From positions 30,329 through 94,328 of the forward strand of contig DATHMK010000007.1 in NCBI GenBank assembly GCA_035487155.1: 64,000 bases of DNA, given 5' to 3'. This document shows, piece by piece, positions 44,068-51,853 of this stretch. The position numbers and the translations under genes were made by a program. The notes under the pieces were generated by a model. It was not told where the DNA came from. It ran no database searches and saw nothing but the letters and a program-made list of their open reading frames with translations. Source of the DNA: DAIDKA01 sp035487155. Lineage in GTDB: Bacteria; Pseudomonadota; Gammaproteobacteria; Steroidobacterales; Steroidobacteraceae. Numbering within the stretch: position 1 is the first letter of the stretch; each line of letters begins with the position of its first letter.

Positions 44068-44567
44068 GGCTGCTCCTGTTCGCTGCCACCGAGCATGTTC
44101 TGCAAAGCCTCGCGGCCACGCGCAAGGCGGCTGGTGATGGTGCCGACAGGCACGCCAATGATATCGGCGGCCTCGCGATAGGACAGACCTTCGATAAGCA
44201 CCAGGCCGATCACTTCGCGCTGCTCATCCGGCAGGCGCTCCATAGCCTGCTGGACCGGCAGAATCTGTGCGTGAGCACTGTTCGGGTCCGCGACCTGTTC
44301 GCCAAGTTCCTCCGCAACGAAGACCCGCCTGCGCCGGGTGCGCGCGCGCACCTCGTCGATCCAGGCATTGCGCACGATGCCGAACAGCCAGCCCGCCAGC
44401 GGTGCACCGGCGTGCAGTTGGTCACACTTCACGAGTGCGCGCTCGATGGCGACCTGCACCAGGTCATCCGCGTCACTGACATTGCCGGCGAGCGAACGCG
44501 CGAAGCGACGCAATCGTGGCAGCAGTTCAATGATCTGGGCACTCAGGGCCTCGCTAATGGCTGGCAT
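44064..44567 (-). CDS. ECF-type RNA polymerase sigma factor
   Basis: A 167-residue sigma factor. Region 2 includes NVSDADDLVQVAIERAL and WLFGIVRNAWIDEVRAR. Region 4 has LPDEQREVIGLVLIEGLSYREAA with the helix-turn-helix ADIIGVPVGTITSRLARGRE. It is paired with the anti-sigma gene through an ATGA overlap and divergent from the subtilase gene by 75 bp. A GGAAAC-like box at 44602-44607 on the minus strand could be an autoregulated -35, but no well-spaced -10 follows. Confidence 0.92.
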   Translation of the reverse strand: MPAISEALSAQIIELLPRLRRFARSLAGNVSDADDLVQVAIERALVKCDQLHAGAPLAGWLFGIVRNAWIDEVRARTRRRRVFVAEELGEQVADPNSAHAQILPVQQAMERLPDEQREVIGLVLIEGLSYREAADIIGVPVGTITSRLARGREALQNMLGGSEQEQP

Positions 44568-44642
44568 TTGACGATATGTCTGTCATACGAACCGGGCGAC
44601 TGTTTCCTTCCCTGCGGCGATCGATTCAACTAGATTATCCAC

Positions 44643-45959
44643 ATGCGGCGCATGACTCTAGCACTGGTGTCGAGCTTGGCAGTGGGGCTTGCGCACGCGC
44701 AGCTCGGCCTGCCGGTGCGCGTCCCGCTGACCGTACCGCAGCTGCCGCAGGCACCGATAGCCACGCTTGATCGCACGCTGCAGGGCGTGGACTCGCAGGT
44801 GGACGCCAATGTCCTGCAGGACACGCGCAGCTTGCAGGTACGGGCGCTCATTCGCGCCAATCGCGCCACTCTCGAGGCGGATCCGAATGGCGCGGCCATC
44901 GTGCGCAATGAGATCGTGGCCTTTTCACCCAGCGATGCCGATGTGGCGCTGGCCCAGAACGCCGGCTTCAGCGTAATCGGCATACGCAACCTCGATGGTC
45001 TTGATGCACGCATCGTCATTCTGCAGGCGCCCCAGGGCCTGTCGACGGCGCGTGCGCTGGTGCGCTTGCGCACGCTGTTGCCGGCCGGACAGTTCGACTT
45101 CAATCATCTCTACAGCCAAAGCGCAGCGCCCGATGCAGCCGGCGCCGCCGCACCGGTGGACTCGGCAGCGAGCCCGGCGCCGACACCCGCGGGGACGCGG
45201 GTGGGTTTGATCGATGGCGGCATCGACGGTGCTCATCCCGTGTTCCACGACCTGCTGATTCATCGTCATGGTTGCGCTGAGGTGGCCGTGCCTTCGGCGC
45301 ACGGAACGGCGGTGGCATCCCTGATGGTGGGGCGCTCGGCCGATTTTCGTGGCGCCGCGCCCGGCGCAGAACTTTATGCCGGTGATGTGTATTGCGGAGT
45401 GCCGACCGGCGGCGCGGTGGACGCCGTCAGCGAGGCGCTCGCATGGCTGGTTCATGAGCGCGTGCCGGTGATCAACGTGAGTCTGGTCGGCCCGCCGAAT
45501 GTGATCCTGGAATCGGTCGTGCGAGTGGTGATTGCGCGTGGCTTCATCATCGTGGCGGCGGTCGGCAATGACGGGCCGGCCGCCCCGCCGCTGTACCCGG
45601 CGTCCTACCCCGGCGTGATTGGCGTAACCGCCGTCGATGCCCATCGCCACGTGCTGGTCGAGGCGGCAAGGGGTCCTCAGGTGCGCTTTGCCGCACCCGG
45701 CGCGGATATGGTGGCGGCGAAATCCCCCCAGGGCTTCGAGGCCGTGCGCGGCACTTCGTTCGCAGCACCGCTGGTGGCGTGTCTGCTGGCCGCCGAGCTG
45801 CGCGCGCCCGACAAGGTTGCAGCCGCGCAGGCGGTCAATGATCTGGCGGCCCGCGCCGTGGACCTGGGTGCACGTGGACTGGACCCGGTATACGGCTATG
45901 GCCTGGTGGCGGGGGATCTTGGGCCGGATATCCGCCTGGCAGGCCTGCGCGCCCGCTGA
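44643..45959 (+). CDS. Subtilisin-like S8 serine peptidase, exported
   Basis: A 438-residue protein with a signal peptide ending near GLAHAQ (residue 20). The N-terminal 180 residues look like a pro-domain. The peptidase domain has Asp191 (GLIDGGIDG), His220 (SAHGTAVAS), oxyanion Asn309 (AVGNDGP) and Ser372 (GTSFAAP). All catalytic residues are intact. It is divergent from the ECF sigma/anti-sigma/TonB-receptor cluster, with 75 bp between. A role in cutting the anti-sigma factor or an external protein is conceivable from position only. Confidence 0.93.
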   Translation: MRRMTLALVSSLAVGLAHAQLGLPVRVPLTVPQLPQAPIATLDRTLQGVDSQVDANVLQDTRSLQVRALIRANRATLEADPNGAAIVRNEIVAFSPSDADVALAQNAGFSVIGIRNLDGLDARIVILQAPQGLSTARALVRLRTLLPAGQFDFNHLYSQSAAPDAAGAAAPVDSAASPAPTPAGTRVGLIDGGIDGAHPVFHDLLIHRHGCAEVAVPSAHGTAVASLMVGRSADFRGAAPGAELYAGDVYCGVPTGGAVDAVSEALAWLVHERVPVINVSLVGPPNVILESVVRVVIARGFIIVAAVGNDGPAAPPLYPASYPGVIGVTAVDAHRHVLVEAARGPQVRFAAPGADMVAAKSPQGFEAVRGTSFAAPLVACLLAAELRAPDKVAAAQAVNDLAARAVDLGARGLDPVYGYGLVAGDLGPDIRLAGLRAR

Positions 45960-46073
45960 CCCGGGATAAGTAAAATCGATCTTTTTTCGACGCGCGGGAA
46001 GGAATCGCACCGGGCAGTCGTAGTTCCCTTTGAAGGTCGCGGATTGGCCGCGGTCTCAACGGGAGATACGTAC

Positions 46074-46601
46074 ATGAAAGCGAATCAACTGATTGCAGGC
46101 ACGGCCATGGTCGCGGGGCTGATTTTCGGCGCCAGCGCGCAGGCCGGCGGCCTTGGTGGCGTCGGCGGACACTTCGGCGGTGGACTGGGCGGCAGTGCCG
46201 GGGGTGGCATGTCCCACTTCGGCGCCATGGGCAATGCGGAAGGCGCCGCCAAGACTCATGCCGATCGCAATGTAAGTTCGACGGCCAGTGCCACGAGCGG
46301 TGCCAGCAGTGCCGTTCAGAGCAACGCGGTCTCGCCCAAGGCGGGGGCCAACCAGACGCTTGCTACGACCAATAGCGCCGCCGCCAATGCTGCGCACACT
46401 GCCAGCACGGGCACGACCCTGTCATCGGCGAGCGCCACGCAGACCGCGGCGCCGGCCTCGCAGGCCGGTGCGCAGCTCAGCGGCACCGCAGCGGCTTCGA
46501 AGTCCGGCATCAGCACCAGCGCCGCGGGGCAGGCAGCGGCGAGCCAGGGTGCAGTGAGCCTCAATGGCGGCACGAGCCTGGACGCCTCGGTGAGTCACTG
46601 A
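46074..46601 (+). CDS. Exported Ala/Ser/Thr/Gly-rich low-complexity protein
   Basis: A 175-residue protein from the ATG at 46074 (GGGAG upstream). A signal peptide ends near GASAQAG. A Gly/His-rich segment GLGGVGGHFGGGLGGSAGGG follows, then a long Ala/Ser/Thr/Asn-rich stretch with little order. It has no enzyme motif. Low complexity and export suggest a surface, matrix or stress protein. It lies 114 bp after the subtilase gene and ends before a strong hairpin terminator. Confidence 0.72.
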   Translation: MKANQLIAGTAMVAGLIFGASAQAGGLGGVGGHFGGGLGGSAGGGMSHFGAMGNAEGAAKTHADRNVSSTASATSGASSAVQSNAVSPKAGANQTLATTNSAAANAAHTASTGTTLSSASATQTAAPASQAGAQLSGTAAASKSGISTSAAGQAAASQGAVSLNGGTSLDASVSH

Positions 46602-46629
46602 GATTGGTCACCGCCAGTCCCGCTGAAAT

Positions 46630-46665
46630 GCAGGGCGGACCGGCTGCAAGGCCGGTCCGCCCTGC
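46630..46665. terminator. Perfect 15-bp hairpin between convergent genes
   Basis: A 15-base stem starting GCAGGGCGG pairs exactly with its mirror around the six-base loop TGCAAG. It lies between the Ala/Ser-rich gene and the convergent Lrp-like gene. There is no U-rich tail on the plus strand; the minus side is followed by a short ATTTC. It probably acts as a bidirectional, possibly factor-assisted, terminator. Confidence 0.7.
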
Positions 46666-46683
46666 CGCGCAGCACCGCCTCCT

Positions 46684-47136
46684 TCACACCGGCAGCGCGG
46701 TCGAGTATTTCAGCTGCGAAAGCGCGAAGTTCGAAGCGACGGTAGCCACGCTTTCGTGATTGAGTACGTGGTGCATCAGGAAGTGCTCGTATTCCTCGAT
46801 GTCCGCCACCACGATGCGCAGCAGGTAATCCCACTCCCCGGACATGGAGTAGCACTCCATGATTTCGTCATGACTCTCCAGCAGCCGCTCGATGCCGCGG
46901 CGATTCTCGGGTGCGTGCGACTTCAGACGCACGTGGCACATGACGTTGACGCCGCGCTGAACCTTGCGCGCATCGACCAGGCGTACGGTGCGACCCAGAA
47001 TCCCGGCCGCCTCCAGCGAACGCACCCGCCGCCAGCATGACGCCGTCGAGGCACCGACCTTGGCGGCCAGCGCGGCGGCGCTCAGGGATCCGTCCTCCTG
47101 GAGTTGCCGCAGGATCTCACGGTCGACCTTATCCAT
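46684..47136 (-). CDS. Lrp/AsnC-family regulator
   Basis: A 150-residue protein with an N-terminal helix-turn-helix (DREILRQLQEDGSLSAAALA and the recognition helix region STASCWRRVRSLEAAGIL). A C-terminal RAM/effector domain contains MECYSMSGEWDYLLRIVV. Lrp-type proteins bind an amino acid and form octamers. It is divergent from the phenylalanine hydroxylase gene over 112 bp, an arrangement that suggests it responds to phenylalanine or tyrosine and controls phhA. Confidence 0.93.
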   Translation of the reverse strand: MDKVDREILRQLQEDGSLSAAALAAKVGASTASCWRRVRSLEAAGILGRTVRLVDARKVQRGVNVMCHVRLKSHAPENRRGIERLLESHDEIMECYSMSGEWDYLLRIVVADIEEYEHFLMHHVLNHESVATVASNFALSQLKYSTALPV

Positions 47137-47248
47137 GAAATGAACCTTTCACAAAATGATTGTTATCGATACTAACACTTCTAATCCAAGGCCAGAATGA
47201 CCATAAATGAATCCCCCATTTCAGCTCTGGCGCGTACCTTGACTCCCC
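47137..47248. promoter_or_regulatory. AT-rich divergent control region of lrp-like gene and phhA
   Basis: This 112-bp region is notably AT-rich compared with its surroundings, with ATGATTGTTATCGATAC and further A/T patches. Lrp-family regulators bind loosely conserved AT-rich, partly palindromic sites, so this is the probable operator for both genes. Individual sites cannot be set without experiment. Confidence 0.5.
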
Positions 47249-48103
47249 ATGGAAGCACTGTCGGTTGCGGCCCAACGACGCCATCCGCCGCCCCCGGGCG
47301 CCGGGGCTGACTGGACGATTCCACAGCGTTGGTCGCAGTACTCCAGCGACGAGCACGCCATCTGGAATCTGCTGTTCAGGCGCCAGCAGGCGCAGCTGGA
47401 GGATCGGGTGGTCGCCGCCTTCAAAAGAGGGGTGCAGGCCCTGGGTCTTGGGTCGCACGGCATTCCACGGTTCGAAGCCCTGAACGAGCGGCTGAACGCT
47501 CTGACCGGCTGGTCCGTCGTGGCCGTGCCCGGCATCGTTCCGGAGGAGATATTCTTCCATCACCTGGCCAATCGCCAGTTCGTGGCCGGGCGTTTCATAC
47601 GAACCCTCGCGCAGCTTGACTACCTCGAAGAGCCGGACGTGTTCCATGACGTGTTTGGACATGTCCCGCTGCTGGCCGACCCGGCCTATGCCCGCTACAT
47701 GCAGGCCTATGGCGAGGCCGGGGTGCGTGCCCCTCAGGGTCCGATACTGGGCCAATTGGCGCGGCTGTACTGGTACACCGTTGAATTCGGATTGATGCGC
47801 GCCGGTGAGCAGCTGCGGCTGTTCGGTGCCGGAATCGTGTCCTCAAATGGCGAGAGTGAATACGCACTGGACAGCCCCGAACCCCTGCGCATCGGCTTTG
47901 ACGTGCAGCGCACGATGCGCACCGACTACCGCATCGATTCCTTCCAGAGAAACTACTTCGTGATCGAAAGTTTCGCGGATCTGGTCAGGCTGACCGCCGA
48001 TGCCGATTTCACGGATCTGTATCAAGAGCTGGCGCGGTTGCCCGTCATACCGGTCGGCACCCGGTTGCCCACGGATGTGGTGTTCCCTCCCAATCGGCAC
48101 TAG
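47249..48103 (+). CDS. phhA: Phenylalanine-4-hydroxylase
   Basis: A 284-residue non-heme iron enzyme that converts phenylalanine to tyrosine with tetrahydropterin and oxygen. The iron ligands are visible: His133 and His138 (VFHDVFGHVP) and Glu179 (YWYTVEFGL). The opening region (YSSDEHAIWNLLFRRQ) and length match bacterial monomeric enzymes. A pterin carbinolamine dehydratase (phhB) is not next to it. It is probably controlled by the divergent Lrp-type gene. Confidence 0.96.
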   Translation: MEALSVAAQRRHPPPPGAGADWTIPQRWSQYSSDEHAIWNLLFRRQQAQLEDRVVAAFKRGVQALGLGSHGIPRFEALNERLNALTGWSVVAVPGIVPEEIFFHHLANRQFVAGRFIRTLAQLDYLEEPDVFHDVFGHVPLLADPAYARYMQAYGEAGVRAPQGPILGQLARLYWYTVEFGLMRAGEQLRLFGAGIVSSNGESEYALDSPEPLRIGFDVQRTMRTDYRIDSFQRNYFVIESFADLVRLTADADFTDLYQELARLPVIPVGTRLPTDVVFPPNRH

Positions 48104-48121
48104 TCCCTGCGACAATGCGCC

Positions 48122-48889
48122 GTGATCCGCCTGATCTGCATTGCCCTGGCAAGCGCCGGGACCATTTACCTGGCCGTCTGCGTCACGATGTTTGCGTTTC
48201 AGCGGTCCCTGCTCTATTACCCGCAGCCCCGATTGGTGAGCGCCGCAGCCTCCACCATGGTGCTGCCCGTGCCCGGCTCGCAGCTCATCATCACGGTACG
48301 GCCACGTGCGGGACAAAGGGCTATCATCTATTTCGGCGGCAATGCTGAGGACGTCTCATCCAATCTTGAGAGTTTTTCAGGCGCATTCCCGCAGCATGCC
48401 TTATACCTGCTGCACTACCGGGGCTACGGTGGCAGCAGCGGCAGCCCCTCCGAGGGCGCCATCCACGCCGATGCACTGGCCTTATTTCAGAAAGTACATG
48501 CTCAGCACCCGGACGTTGCCGTCATCGGACGCAGCCTGGGCAGTGGTGTCGCCATTCGGCTGGCGAGCGAGGCCCCGGTGTCGCGCCTGGTGCTGGTGAC
48601 CCCCTATGACAGCATTGAAGAGATTGCGGCTGCCCAGTATCCCTATGTGCCGGTCAAGTGGCTGCTGCTCGACCGCTATGAATCCTGGAAATATGCACCC
48701 GGCATCCGGATCCCGACGAGTATCGTGGTCGCGGCGAACGATGAGGTCATACCGCGCGCCAGCACCGAGAAGCTAAGGAGCAAGTTCCCCGCCGGAGTGG
48801 CCTCAATGACAGTGATAGACGGCGTCGGCCACAATGATATAGGCAGCGCCAGCGCCTACCTCATGACGCTGCAGGCGGCGCTGCGTTGA
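48122..48889 (+). CDS. Membrane-anchored alpha/beta hydrolase (YfhR/Bem46-like)
   Basis: A 255-residue protein from a GTG start. One N-terminal membrane helix (ICIALASAGTIYLAVCVTMF) is followed by an alpha/beta hydrolase with oxyanion region LHYRGYGGSSG. The nucleophile Ser is in IGRSLGSGV, the Asp in AANDEVIPR, and the His in GVGHNDIG. This is the layout of YfhR/ABHD13-like hydrolases. The substrate is unknown. It lies 18 bp after phhA and could share its transcript. Confidence 0.9.
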   Translation: MIRLICIALASAGTIYLAVCVTMFAFQRSLLYYPQPRLVSAAASTMVLPVPGSQLIITVRPRAGQRAIIYFGGNAEDVSSNLESFSGAFPQHALYLLHYRGYGGSSGSPSEGAIHADALALFQKVHAQHPDVAVIGRSLGSGVAIRLASEAPVSRLVLVTPYDSIEEIAAAQYPYVPVKWLLLDRYESWKYAPGIRIPTSIVVAANDEVIPRASTEKLRSKFPAGVASMTVIDGVGHNDIGSASAYLMTLQAALR

Positions 48890-48906
48890 ATGCGAACGAG
48901 GCGCAC

Positions 48907-49314
48907 ATGGTCAGTGGTTTGTTGAAATTCACAGGCTCCGTCAGGCGCGATCCCCAGGTCGATGCCTGGCTTGATGCGCATCGCGGGGAACTGGGCAACA
49001 TCGCGCGACGCTGGTTCGACAGGATGCGCGAATGTGGCGCCGATGTTCGCGAGCTGGTCCATGATGGATGTCCGACCGCATGCGTCGAAGATGCGCCGTT
49101 TGCGTATGCCAGCGCGTTCAGGTCCCATGTCAATATCGGGTTTTTCCACGGCGACGCCTTGCCGGATCCGGCTGGTATGCTGCAGGGCGAGGGCCGGTTC
49201 ATGCGCCACGTGAAGCTAACTCCAGGCCTGGCAGCGGATCATGCGGCTCTCGAGGCCCTGATTGCCGCGGCCTACCTGGACATCAAGACGCGACTGAAGG
49301 CCGACTTGCGATGA
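48907..49314 (+). CDS. DUF1801-family small protein
   Basis: A 135-residue protein taken from the ATG at 48907 with GAGG before it; a TTG at 48886 overlapping the hydrolase stop is an alternative. It resembles the YdhG/YjbR/CyaY-like DUF1801 fold, with APFAYASAFRSHVNIGFFHG as the central strand-turn and a hydrophobic C-terminal helix. The function of the family is not established. Its TGA overlaps the ATG of the next methyltransferase gene. Confidence 0.82.
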   Translation: MVSGLLKFTGSVRRDPQVDAWLDAHRGELGNIARRWFDRMRECGADVRELVHDGCPTACVEDAPFAYASAFRSHVNIGFFHGDALPDPAGMLQGEGRFMRHVKLTPGLAADHAALEALIAAAYLDIKTRLKADLR

Positions 49315-49937
49315 CACAACCGCGCCAAGAGCTCGACCAGATCACGGCGACCACACTCGATAACTACAATGAACGTGCCGCCGAGTTCTGGAGCGGCACG
49401 CGCGATCACGATGTGAAGCAGAACATCGATGCCTTGCTCAGGCACATCCGCGCCACCCCGCCCTTTGACATACTCGATTTCGGTTGTGGACCGGGACGTG
49501 ACCTGGCGGCATTTCGCGCTCTGGGTCACGTGCCGGTTGGCCTTGAGGGCTCGCACTCATTCGCTGCCATGGCCCGAGAGCACAGCGGCTGCGAAGTGTG
49601 GGAGCAAAACTTCCTGGCCTTGGCACTTCCCCCGGAGCGCTTCGACGGAATCTTCGCCAATGCCTCGCTGTTCCACGTGCCGCGCCAGGAGTTGCCGCGC
49701 GTTCTGGAGGAATTGCGCGAAGCGCTCAGGCCCCAAGGCGTGCTGTTCACCTCCAATCCGCGGGGAAACAACGAGGAGGGCTGGAACCGCGGTCGCTATG
49801 GCGCCTACCATGACCTTGAATCCTGGCGTGCATTCCTGACCGCGGTGCCATTCGTCGAGCTGGAGCACTACTACCGTCCGCCCGGCTTGCCGCCTGAACA
49901 GCAGCCCTGGCTTGCAAGTGTCTGGCGACGCGCATGA
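49311..49937 (+). CDS. Class I SAM-dependent methyltransferase
   Basis: A 208-residue protein from the ATG at 49311 (ATGA overlap with the gene before). Motif I is ILDFGCGPGRDLAAF, motif II region VGLEGS, and motif IV FDGIFANASLFHVPR. The Tyr-Asn opening (TLDNYNERAAEFW) is common in Tellurite/TehB-like small methyltransferases. The substrate is unknown. It also overlaps the next small gene by ATGA. Confidence 0.9.
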   Translation: MTQPRQELDQITATTLDNYNERAAEFWSGTRDHDVKQNIDALLRHIRATPPFDILDFGCGPGRDLAAFRALGHVPVGLEGSHSFAAMAREHSGCEVWEQNFLALALPPERFDGIFANASLFHVPRQELPRVLEELREALRPQGVLFTSNPRGNNEEGWNRGRYGAYHDLESWRAFLTAVPFVELEHYYRPPGLPPEQQPWLASVWRRA

Positions 49938-50194
49938 ATCACAGCGGCACACCGGTGCGTGAGCGTCACTACTGGTTTCGAGCCAAGCGCTACGGATGGG
50001 GTTGGGGACCCCCGGCAAGCTGGCAGGGATGGGTGGTCACCGTTGTCTGGTTCGGAACGGTCATCATCGGGGCGGTAAGGTTGCTTCCCACGCGCCCGAT
50101 CTCCTTTGCGCTCTTCACCCTTTTCATGGGAGGCGTCCTGACGATGGTGTGCTTGGTGACCGCCGAACCCCCGCGACGGCGCGACGGCGAATGA
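49934..50194 (+). CDS. Small two-helix membrane protein
   Basis: An 86-residue protein with a conserved-looking start (YWFRAKRYGWGWGPPASWQG) and two membrane helices at about 32-49 and 56-75. It ends in charged PPRRRDGE. This is the pattern of a small conserved hypothetical membrane protein of proteobacteria. Its ATG overlaps the methyltransferase stop. No function is known to me. Confidence 0.75.
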   Translation: MNHSGTPVRERHYWFRAKRYGWGWGPPASWQGWVVTVVWFGTVIIGAVRLLPTRPISFALFTLFMGGVLTMVCLVTAEPPRRRDGE

Positions 50195-50207
50195 CTGGAG
50201 AGTGACG

Positions 50208-50474
50208 GTGTCACAAAGTGGCTGGAGCGTGGTCGCCAAGTTCGGCGACCCGATTTCCGCGCAGGCATTGTTCGGCCTGCTGGAGGCGTGGAATCTGCCG
50301 TGTTACTTCGCCTCGAACGGCGCAGTACCGGGACTCGGTACGGAGTTTGCCATCCTGGTACCGACGGAGTTTCTGGCGCGGGCGCAGCGCATTCGCGAGC
50401 AGTCGCAGGTGTCCGAGGAAGAGTTGACCTTTCTGGCGACCGGAGAATTGCCGGACGCGCCGCAGAAGCCATGA
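50208..50474 (+). CDS. Small DUF2007-like protein
   Basis: An 88-residue protein from the GTG at 50208 (GGAG seven bases upstream; a GTG at 50202 is also possible). The pattern SVVAKFGDPISAQALFGLLE followed by ASNGAVPGLGTEFAILVP is like the signal-transducing DUF2007 fold, where a short beta-alpha-beta unit senses or binds. The assignment is moderate. The stop overlaps the ATG of the next 41-residue frame. Confidence 0.6.
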   Translation: MSQSGWSVVAKFGDPISAQALFGLLEAWNLPCYFASNGAVPGLGTEFAILVPTEFLARAQRIREQSQVSEEELTFLATGELPDAPQKP

Positions 50475-50596
50475 AATTGACGCAAATGCAGCATCCTGAC
50501 TTTACACTTCAACTGCATGCCGCGGCCGTGATCGTCGACGACGAAGCGCGCAGAATATTCCACGAAACCCTCAAGGCAATCCCGGTGCCATCATGA
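50471..50596 (+). CDS. Possible 41-residue small protein
   Basis: An ATG at 50471 overlaps the preceding stop as ATGA, and the 41-residue frame ends where the next ATG at 50593 begins, again as ATGA. The product (start MKLTQMQHPDFTLQ, then AAVIVDDEARRIFHETL) has a mixed strand-helix look and no membrane segment. The two exact overlaps support that it is translated. No homologue is recalled. Confidence 0.45.
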   Translation: MKLTQMQHPDFTLQLHAAAVIVDDEARRIFHETLKAIPVPS

Positions 50597-50799
50597 CATC
50601 ACTTGTGACGTTGGTCGGCTGGTTGATCCTTCTGGTCCTGTGCTGGCCACTGGCGTTGCTGGCACTCATCCTGTGGCCGCTGCTGTGGCTGCTGTCACTG
50701 CCGTTGCGTCTCCTCGGAATCACCTTCGAGGCGGTGTTCGCCCTGCTGCGGGCGATTCTGTTCCTGCCCGCCAGACTCCTGGGTGGCAGGCCGACGTGA
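50593..50799 (+). CDS. Small hydrophobic membrane protein
   Basis: A 68-residue protein that is almost entirely hydrophobic, with Leu/Trp-rich helices at about 5-27 and 30-60. Its ATG overlaps the stop of the 41-residue frame. It belongs to the compact run of coupled small genes from 48.9 to 50.8 kb. It could be a membrane-protein regulator or a small transporter subunit. Function unknown. Confidence 0.6.
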   Translation: MTSLVTLVGWLILLVLCWPLALLALILWPLLWLLSLPLRLLGITFEAVFALLRAILFLPARLLGGRPT

Positions 50800-50819
50800 G
50801 TGCGCAGCGGACCTGACCG

Positions 50820-51290
50820 GTGAGCCGTATCGGCGTGATTTCCGATACTCATGGGCTGCTTCGGCCTGAGGCGCTCGAGTTTCTGAAGGGCAGCGATTCA
50901 ATCATTCACTGCGGGGATATCTGCGATCCCAAGGTCATCGCCGCGCTCTCCAGAATCGCACCGGTCATGGCCGTGCGTGGCAACAACGACACGGGAGCCT
51001 GGACGCAGAACCTACCCGAAGCGGACCTGCTGGTGTTCGGTGAGATCCATGTCTATGTTCTTCATGATCTGTCACAACTGGATATTGATCCCGTCGCCGC
51101 GGGGGTATCGGTGGTGCTCTCCGGTCATTCACACAAGCCGCATCTAGAATCGCGCGATGGCGTCATCTTCCTCAATCCCGGAAGCGCCGGTCCGCGGCGC
51201 TTCACTCTTCCGGTGTCGGTGGCCGAGCTGATCATCGAGGGCAGATCGGTCATGCCGAGGCTCGTAGAGCTCGAAGCACGGGGCTCCTGA
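50820..51290 (+). CDS. YfcE-type metallophosphoesterase
   Basis: A 156-residue protein from a GTG start. Metal-binding motifs are in order: ISDTHG, HCGDI, VRGNND and SGHSHKP. These set up a two-metal centre for phosphoester hydrolysis. Length matches the YfcE/MJ0936 family. It lies between the small membrane gene and a DUF1697 gene with no gap to the latter. The physiological substrate is unknown. Confidence 0.93.
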   Translation: MSRIGVISDTHGLLRPEALEFLKGSDSIIHCGDICDPKVIAALSRIAPVMAVRGNNDTGAWTQNLPEADLLVFGEIHVYVLHDLSQLDIDPVAAGVSVVLSGHSHKPHLESRDGVIFLNPGSAGPRRFTLPVSVAELIIEGRSVMPRLVELEARGS

Positions 51291-51833
51291 ATGCCGAAAT
51301 TCGTGGCGCTGTTGCGCGGCATCAATGTCGGCAAGGCAAAGCGGGTGCCCATGGCGGACCTGCGTGCGTTGCTCATAGGGTTGGGACACACCCATGTGGC
51401 CACGCTTCTCAACAGCGGCAATGCCGTGTTTCAGGCCGGCGGTGGCAGCTGTGCAAGGCACGCCAAGGACATCTCCGGCGCCATCGCCGCGCGACTCAAG
51501 GTCGATGTACCGGTGGTGGTCAAATCGCTGAAGGAGTTATCGTCGATCATTGCCGAAAACCCGATCGACGCTGAAGCCGAGGAATATCCGCGCCTGCTGG
51601 TGGCATTCGTGCAGGATTCAAAGTCATTGCGCGATCTCAGTGCCATCGGGGCATTGGTGATTGCGCCCGAGCGGTTCGCGCTCGGCAGGAGCGCCGCCTA
51701 TCTGCTCTGCGCCAAGGGCATACTGGAGAGCAAGGCCGCGGTGGCATTGCTCGGGCAGGCCGGGCGGGTGGCCACGTCACGGAATCTGGCGACGGTCCTT
51801 AAATTGGCAGCGCTCGCCAATGCCGGCAGCTGA
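51291..51833 (+). CDS. DUF1697 family protein
   Basis: A 180-residue protein with the family opening PKFVALLRGINVGKAKRVPM and the marker segment LLNSGNAVFQAGG, ending with ATSRNLATVLKLAALA. DUF1697 proteins have two ferredoxin-like domains and no proven reaction. The gene starts directly after the phosphoesterase stop. Confidence 0.93.
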   Translation: MPKFVALLRGINVGKAKRVPMADLRALLIGLGHTHVATLLNSGNAVFQAGGGSCARHAKDISGAIAARLKVDVPVVVKSLKELSSIIAENPIDAEAEEYPRLLVAFVQDSKSLRDLSAIGALVIAPERFALGRSAAYLLCAKGILESKAAVALLGQAGRVATSRNLATVLKLAALANAGS

Positions 51834-51853
51834 TGCCTGTCTTGGAGAACATC

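Noticed and set aside
44580..44610. Autoregulated ECF promoter before the second sigma gene
   Set aside because: A GGAAAC-like box is present, but no -10 motif sits at the usual 15-17 base distance.
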